Shown here: positions 56,340 through 64,000 of the stretch, in pieces
Position numbering within the stretch: the stretch's first letter is position 1
Layout: every line of letters begins with the position of its first letter
Assembly: GCA_905182995.1 (NCBI GenBank)
Contig: CAJJDP010000001.1
Coordinates: 1-64,000 of the forward strand
DNA from: Paramecium octaurelia
Taxonomy: Eukaryota > Ciliophora > Oligohymenophorea > Peniculida > Parameciidae
Direction of reading: 5' to 3'
Length of the DNA stretch: 64,000 nucleotides
Notes under the pieces: model-generated
Told to the model about the DNA's origin: nothing
Databases searched by the model: none
What the model saw: the letters and a program-made list of their open reading frames with translations, nothing else
Position numbers and translations under genes: made by a program

Positions 56340-59300
56340 TCAATTAATATATATCATTATTAGCATGATGATCACTTAGTTAATCTTAGAAATCGAGCTC
56401 TCTATGACTATAACTTCCTCCATGGTGTTTAGATTGACACTAGGAGGGGCACCATCAAGACATCTCATAACGTTACTATTCCAATGACACTCACTGGACT
56501 GTTATCTTGCAGTACATTCAACACTTCTCAATTTACCGCAGGATGGTTTACATTACTTGTTAATAAACGTGCATCTTTATGAATTTGATGCTATAAATAA
56601 GTTGAAGAAATATGTTACCACAAGAAGCTTCATCCAGATCGCTACACAAATTTGATATGCATCCCTTGGTTTCACTGTAGTAACAGTAACCATTCATATT
56701 TAAACAGGTACAAGAGTCTGTAATTTCTGAGCAAGCCACACAAGTGAAGTCTGGTAATAATACGCATACCTCTCCTTGAGCTTCGAATCCATGACAAGTT
56801 GATGAACTGGTACCTTAATCAGAACATAATTTGGATGTGCATTAATATTCAGTTCCAAAAGGTTCAATGAGTTCCCATCTGCATTTCTTATTAAGAAACG
56901 TTGAAGAAGTACACAACTGTTGCTACTGGGTTGTATCAGTTAATTTGGAATATGTAATATATTCCTTACAGGAATTAAGGGCCTAACAATAAGTGCCATC
57001 CCAATAACATTGCTTATTATTCATGATGCCAGTGCAACTCTCTTTTTTCATGTAGTTGCAGTCCTTGAGCACACATTAAGCGTATGACCATTGGCAATTA
57101 CCATTACATTAGTCTTCATTGAAATGTTGACATCCTTAATCGATGCAATGATTGTCATTCCATAGATCTTCAGCACATTTCTTACCAGCAATAGTATAAA
57201 GACTACAATCTACATTAAAGAGTTCCGAACACTTAGAGGCAGAACTGCATTTATAGAGATTAACATAGCAAGTAGATTTGGCTATAGTACCTGAACAAGA
57301 GGCAAGTGCAAGATCACTGCATTTTCTGTTTCGACAGAGACCAGTTGTTTTGTCAAAAATGCAGGATTTGTAGTTTTGACAACTCTCAGAAGTGAACTTG
57401 GTGCAATCTATTAATTGGAGTGACGAAACTTCTCCTTTACAGAAGCATCGATCATCGATCCATTGACATTAGGTGGTTTTATTACATCCAGATTGATTGA
57501 GTCCACTGTATGAACATTTATCATTTGAATATGATTAGACACATCCTCTTTTCACAAAACTGAATTTGCAATTTTAATTTATGATATTTTTGCAGACAAG
57601 GGCATTCACATTTGTCATTTCATGACATTTGATAATATTTGAAATTTCATATTTTGAACAAGTTCCTTCTGAGAAGCGACACTACTCCGTTTCTATAGAA
57701 ACACAACCTACTTTATTTAAGCCAGGTGTACTGCATTTATCAACTTATGGATCAAATTATGCAGTACATGTTCCTTCTTTGAAGTACTTGCAAGTGACAT
57801 TGTCCTTGTCAATTTGAGCACAAGACATGGGATTGACATCTACCAATTCGTTACAGGTTATTAATGCTACTTTGACATTATTGTATTCGCATCTTCCATT
57901 GGCCCAAATGGTAGGCTATTTAGCCACACTGATACAAGCCAATCGATTCATACCCTTTTTAGTGTTTATGTATAGACCATCTTAATTTTTAACAAAGATT
58001 TCAGTAGTTTCAGTGAAGTTTTCGCAGTTTTAAGTGGTTGAATTGTGTTAGCATTTTAAGTTTGATGTATCGATTGAAGCGCAGACCTTTGGAGATACAG
58101 ATATATATTGATTGCATTGTGTGTATGTCACTCCGAAATCGAAGATGTTGCATTTAGTACCTGTCCAATCACATGCATCAGCTTGGGTTGACAAACATGC
58201 ATAATAATTCATTCCTGGAGTGCTGCATAAATCTACTTCTGGATTTGACAATTAACATACATAGTTTTCTGTATCATAACTAACCCCAATTTTCTTTAGG
58301 GTATCATCAGGAGCACCTGATGTTGTGTATGCTTTTCGACAAACATTGGCGTTGATCAGAATGTGACTAGATAATTCAAAGCCATCTTCACTTTCTAAGG
58401 AATAGCACCTTTATCCCAACCATTTGCAGTATTGACCATCTAATGTGACTTATAAGCAGGCATGTATATTGATACTGTCGGTACATTTAATGTTATCGAT
58501 GTCTGCCACTTAGCATTTGTCTTTGAAAACACAAAACCAACCCCACATTGCAACTGCTCTGCATCCATCCAAAGAGAGATCGTCGTTACAACTGACTACT
58601 TCGATATTCGCACTTTAACACAGATTGTCCTTCCAATGACAAGTCTAACCTTCTATGATTGGAGCTAAGCAAAGTGCTTTTGTGGAATACTTCAATTCGA
58701 CACAAGTCATGGTCTAAGCAAGACTAGAATCTGCTAAGGCTATGCATTTGCCTATGTCGATTTTCCATAAACAATTTCCTGCTGTATTCGCTTGACACCC
58801 TAGCGGACTCTTTGAGTTGGCACAAACCGACTAAGTAGTATCCTATATGCATTTGGTTCCGTCATGGCCACAATAATCTGACGAGAAATAAAAGCATATT
58901 CCTGGGGATATCACTTCTTCGGTGTGTTCATCACAAGTGACTACACTACCCTTGTAAGTTCTGCAGAGCTATTATTCACTGTCCCAATAACAGGATGTAT
59001 TGATATTCACTAAACACTAATACTTTGTGTAAATCTATTCGCATGTGTTAAAGTACTTGTCAGTACTGTATTGCAGACACAAGTTATTGGACCAATAACA
59101 GTTATTCTCTATAAAGATGCATCCTTTTTTGGTAACAATGGAAGTGCAAACAGAACCGAAGATCTAGGAGGTGCACCTCTGTGTAGTGGGGTCATATTGG
59201 CAGATGACATTATCCAGAGCTAAACACTAGGAGGAGTTGGTAGAAAGAACGGCATTTCTTTGATCGCAGGATACATTCGCATCATCAATGTTAGTGAAGG

Positions 59301-62300
59301 CGGAACACGAATAATCCTCTCCAGATTTACATTGTACTTTCGAGAATGCACATAGCCCCCTGCTGACAATACCAGTTGCACATGTTGTTGAGGCTGTGAG
59401 TACTCTCTTACCATTACAAGTTTTAGCAGTGTCATTCCAAACACAATAATTGACATTATCCAAGCAGGCAAGTCTATTGAGATTTTCAGTGCACTTGACA
59501 TTGTAGGGAGGAACTGTGCACCCATTATTACTGACCAAACATCTGCTATTTGTTATTAATACGCATTTCGTGGAAGATAAGGAGGAATCATATAAATCTT
59601 TGCAAGTGTCTGAAGTACTTGCTGTCATGCAAGTTTTATTTAAATATTTACAATGGGTTGATTGATTCACACATCCTGCTAAATTCAGATCCGGTTTGCA
59701 TCCATAATTTTTGTTGACCTATATGCAATTCATTAGGGTATCATCCCACCTACATGGTGAATTAATCCACTCACAAGCATATTTGTTGTATGCATCCGAA
59801 CACTATGAGAATTGCGATGTTAATAATTAACAGTATGGTCCCATCTTACAAGGTTATTCAGTCAAAATCAAACAACAATAAGGTGAGTTAAGCATCAGTG
59901 AGTCACAACTTGTGCCTGCTGTTGAATTCTGGCATGTTCCTGTATCTATATGCCAACTGCAACATTTCTTCTAATGAGATAGACATGCGAGTTCATTGAG
60001 ATTGTCCGTGCATTCCAATTCATTCAGAACCTACTGAGTAATCTGAGTGCAACTATTGTTTTTGCTTCTAAAATAGCATACTTCTGAGGTGAGTTTCAAG
60101 CATGCCGATTTGTTCAATCCTGGCTAATTGCATAATCCTTTCATTATGACTACAGCACAATTGGAAGATGTCCATTTGCATGCCACATCGGTAACACTTT
60201 AGCATACTCCTGGGTTCACATTAGTATACGAGGTGCAACCGCCAGTTACGCTGATCTCTTGACATGTGCTCCCAGTCCATTTACAGGTTTGTCCTTGATT
60301 CATGTTCAGACATCCTGATTAGTTTGAAGGATCTGTGCATTTGTTTTTCACTAAGGCTGAGGGAGTGGTCACATCTATGCAAACTCCTTCTGAATATACG
60401 CAACTTCCTGATAATGCATTTATGCATGCTCCTTTATTTGCTCCCAGTGTATCACAACCAAGAGCCACGTCCACTTTGCATCCGTTATTCCAAATGCAAT
60501 TTCCACTCTCAATTGATGCACATATTGTTGCTGAATAATTAGAATCTGCATAAGTAGTGCATGCATCTGTTGATGAAGTCGTTGTTGAAACACATTTATT
60601 AAGACTGGTGTCCCATTTGCATTTTTGCTCTGAATTCATAATTCTCACGCACCCTTTATAATTAAAAGAAAAGTCATCAGTGCAACTAGCCAAGTAAGGA
60701 TTATCAAAGATGAAATAGCATTATTTCTAATAAAAGAAACAGGATTAGGTTGTGTTGGCAACACAAGCAACTTCATTCAATCCTGAGCATGGCTAAGTGT
60801 CATCCAAAGGAACGATGCAAGACGACGTTGATGCTACTGGATCATACTTGAACTAACATTTCGTATTCCCACTGAAACTCATGCAGGCGTTAGAATTGAT
60901 ACTTGTCAAATCTGAACATTGTACATCAATCGTGATTTCCTAACACATGTCGTCCTACCATTTGCATATTTAATATCTGCTATTAACACATTACTTAAAG
61001 GATTGGCAATAACTGCATGGCCAATAAGACGTATCTGTTTCATAACAAAAGCTCCCATAATACGGATCGAAGTCGCATGTTTAATTTTTAATTTATGTTA
61101 AACAATACACGGAATTGATCGTAGCATTAGTATTGCATTGATCCAATAGTACATTTGTGACCTTACACGTTTAGGTTGTGGAATCATAAATGCAAGCAAC
61201 ATCTTTAAGATACTTGCATAAGTTTATTGTAACTTTATAGCCAGTGCTAAATTAAGCACAAGTGTAATAGTAGGCCAGGTAATATTGTGAGTAATCTTCG
61301 CATAAATCATAAGTCATGTTGTATGCACATTAAGAAGTAGTAACTGATGCACAAGCCTCGCTATCTAAGCTATCAGAACAACCTTGATTTGAAAAGTCGC
61401 TGACCTCTTAACATCCATAATCATCTTTGGTCGTGTCTGATTCAAATCTGCATTTATACCCGATTGTATTATTAAAACAGGCCTTTTTGTTCAGACCTAC
61501 AGCATTGCATTGATTGTTAGTAGTTGTCACTGTCACACAAGCCTTGCTAGTGCTATCATATTGGCAACTGCCTTATATGAAAGCGATAGATTGGCATATT
61601 CTTTTCACGAACTTACCTTACGCTGAACCCACCTAACTGCATTGGGTGTACTCAGTGATGACAATCTTTTTACACTTACCTGCAGTAGTCCAAGAACATG
61701 TGTCATTTGTGATGCTTAGACAATCAGTTTCAGTCGATTGACTTTTGCATAAATCCACTCCAGAACCACTGGGTTAACAACTTTCTGAACTTGAATCCCA
61801 TTGACACAAATTATTCATACTGCAAGTTAAATAATTGTACCCAGGTTTGCAATCTTAGACAAAGTCCGAGAAATCTGCACAATGGAAGGTTACTGAATCA
61901 TATTGGCAATATTGACCATCAGTTTGGATTATCTAGCAAACCTTAGGGTTGTAAAGCTATGTTGATAAGTCAGTGCAGATTGAATTAAAGGGATCTATAT
62001 CATAAACGTAGGAGCAAGCGTTGTCAGCCCATTTGCAAGGATATAGTAAAGAAGCCAAACAACCTAATTTGTTCACATCGCCAAAACATGACACTTAATA
62101 TGCTGCTGTTCCAGACACTTCTAAACAAAGCAATTTATCACTATCGTAATAGCATGCCCCGTTTGTATTCTCCAAACACGCTTTCTTGTTCAATCCCTTT
62201 TCAAGACAACCGTAAGATGTATCACCAGCTGTTACAACTTTACAGTGACTATCAGCAAAATTGGAAACACATGCCTCATCAGGGTAGGTACTGGCACACA

Positions 62301-64000
62301 GAGTTGGATTGACTGTCATGGACACATAATCGGAACATTATTACCCTGATTTTATTGGTTGACACTTTTTCTCTGAATCTACCCATTGGCAATACTATCC
62401 AGTCGTTGATAAACTGAGACACAACTTTTTATTTGCTTATTTGCAGAGCAAAGATGAAAACTTGGAATCATTAGGATCTGTGATTTCTGTACATTTCAAT
62501 GTTGTTTGATCAAAGTAACAATATTTATTAGTATTAGAGAGAGCTACGCAAGCATGTAAATTGATATCTAATGTTGATCCACAATCTGCCCATGAAGCAA
62601 GATTTGTATATTCAGTACAAGAACTTGTTCCCGTATCATAGGAACAATAGTAACTGGAACTGATATACCTTTGTAATGATACTTCTAAAGCCAAACAAAA
62701 TAGTTTGTTGACATTTGAATACTTAGTACATGAATCAGAGGCAGGAAAACTAAATAATTCACAAACATTGTCCTTTCCTAACCATCTGCAATATTAATTA
62801 GCCTTTGTTATTAACACACAAGTGCTTTTTGATGGGAAATTCGTGTCACAAGTGATTGTTGCATAATCAGAATCTAAGGTAGATTTGCATTGATTGGTGG
62901 TAGTATCAAAGTGGCACTTCGAACTTACAAATGCACAGCCATAGGGATTCAAACCAGCAGCAGTGCATGCAGTTGATGGTGGTACTTGGGTTGTACAACT
63001 CTTCCTTGATGAGTCATATAGACATCTCTAATTATTGGATTAGACCATTGCACAAGTTCTCTAAGTCACTGATTGTAAAGCCTAACAGGTAACTGCACTT
63101 CCCAAAGCTGTCACTTTTACACATTAATTTGAAGACCACCTGCAACTTTACAATGGATCAGGAACTGAACTGCAAGCTGCCTCATTTAAACCTTCAGTTT
63201 CACAATTAATCGAAGAGAGTACGGTGACCTTTTCACAAGCAGTAGAATTTAAGTTGTACTTGCACAACACTGGATTGCCACTTGAATCTTCTTCTTAAAC
63301 TGCTCGACAAGCAACCGCATTTACCAATTTTAGTGATTCACATTTCGTCTCTCTAGTTATTGTTATTGCCTGACAACTTCCTGAATCTCCATTCCATTGA
63401 CAAGGCGACACTGTGTTAACAGTATTAAGACATCCCAACTTGTTGTAGCCTTGGGTTGTACACTCCTCATTCCCAGATGCGTAGAAACAGGAACCATTAC
63501 TCCAGTAACTGGCAGTTGTTGTTATTTTTTTACATGCATTCTGATTCACATCCCATAATTAATATGGTAGATCTTCTGGGGTTGTATAGATTTCTGAGCA
63601 TTCATCTTCCCAAAATTAACAGACTTAACTTGGATTCTTCAAGTTTATGCAAGCCTTCTTATTTAACCCACTATTACACCCTAGGAGGTTCAAATTCGAT
63701 ATAGATTTGCATAGTCCACCTTCAAAGAGACAATATTCGTCTGCTGCCATACATGAGGTGTAATTCTATCCTTGTCTATCACATTAATTCTTTTTGAAGA
63801 TACAATATCCAACCCCGTAATCAAACCACGAACATTCATGTTTTGATAATTCGCATTTTATAGAGCTGCTTAGACTCGGAGACTTGCACATCTAATCACA
63901 CTTCATAGTTGCTGAATCATAAAAACATGATTCATCTTTTTTTATTACATTAGCGCAAACACTAGGAGAGACCTATTTAAATTGATAATTCTGTTACTTA
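56340..64000 (-). CDS. Giant cysteine-rich surface-antigen-like protein, 5' end outside window
   Basis: At least 2,540 aa in one open frame, plus one 28-nt intron about 75 codons before the stop. The frame is phase-consistent over 56.6-64.0 kb in the pieces I checked. It consists of about 30 or more units of 70-80 residues with a regular cysteine pattern; units often contain C-x-W and N-x-x-A-C strings (CDWTGTKC, GLNKKACLENTNGACYYD, NMGCLNTVNTVSPCQW-like). This is a PSA-repeat protein of the Paramecium surface-antigen kind. The C-end (SKINQVIIMLIMIYIN) has a short hydrophobic end, weaker than a normal GPI signal. The gene is longer than typical antigens (about 2,200-2,700 aa) may be within range, since its start is not seen. 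Many plus-strand ORFs here are antisense. Confidence 0.85.

Noticed and set aside
58462-58668. Plus-strand ORFs in the 56-64 kb region (for example 58462, 60264, 62088, 63456)
   Set aside because: All lie antisense to the continuous cysteine-rich minus-strand frame.
1-64000. Internal eliminated sequences (germline DNA)
   Set aside because: Conserved genes such as OST1, uS10 and CFAP91 are uninterrupted apart from mini-introns, so the window looks somatic or IES-free.
1-64000. Transposons, viral elements, CRISPR arrays, bacterial-type operons
   Set aside because: No reverse transcriptase, integrase, transposase or capsid-like motif, no terminal repeats and no regular spacer array was seen.

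Overview
The window looks like somatic (macronuclear) DNA of a Paramecium-like oligohymenophorean ciliate. Three things in the sequence show this. (1) Conserved proteins read through only if TAA and TAG are glutamine and TGA is the sole stop. (2) A tRNA with anticodon CUA, i.e. a tRNA-Gln that reads UAG, lies at 52691-52762. (3) Coding regions are cut by very small introns: the roughly 60 placed here are 20-35 nt, mostly GTA...TAG. Because standard-code ORFs are broken at every glutamine TAA/TAG, all gene models below were rebuilt by eye with the ciliate code. For each complete multi-exon gene, except the 8.4-13.3 kb one, the summed exon length is a multiple of three; this was not checked by software.

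Layout. 1-5.9 kb is a poor, decayed stretch with relics of a nucleotide cyclase, a TPR protein and unidentified pieces. 5.9-20.4 kb holds a RING-CH membrane protein, an AGC-like kinase, a 4.8-kb gene for a large type I membrane protein, a ciliate two-TM family protein, a kinase-like protein with an N-terminal module, a broken gene, a MORN-repeat protein and an EF-hand/coiled-coil protein. 20.8-26.5 kb holds a Myb-like (SHAQKYF-type) protein, an intact kinase with the same N-terminal module, a p25-alpha/TPPP protein, a RasGEF and a small basic protein. 27.0-31.7 kb is a tandem of three paralogues with signal peptide, EGF-like motif, TM and RING-H2. 32.1-40.2 kb holds an EF-hand protein, a multi-TM protein with an RGS-like tail, a rhomboid/derlin-like protein, a small Q/K-rich protein and ribophorin I (OST1). 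40.3-46.7 kb holds an active-looking kinase, a short pseudokinase, ribosomal protein uS10 and two more module-bearing pseudokinases. 47.1-64 kb holds a complete cysteine-rich surface-antigen-like gene, CFAP91, the tRNA, a CDPK, a small type I membrane protein and a second, very large surface-antigen-like gene running off the right edge.

Themes. The accessory content is dominated by signalling (seven kinase or pseudokinase genes plus a CDPK, RasGEF, RGS-like and RING proteins), secreted or membrane cysteine-rich proteins, and ciliary/cytoskeletal proteins (MORN, TPPP, CFAP91, EF-hand). Genes are tightly packed, with convergent gaps as small as 24 nt and same-strand gaps as small as 19 nt. The most interesting items are the family of kinase-like proteins with a shared N-terminal module and progressively lost catalytic residues, the EGF-TM-RING tandem, the multi-TM/RGS-like fusion, and the co-occurrence of the UAG-reading tRNA with reassigned-code genes.
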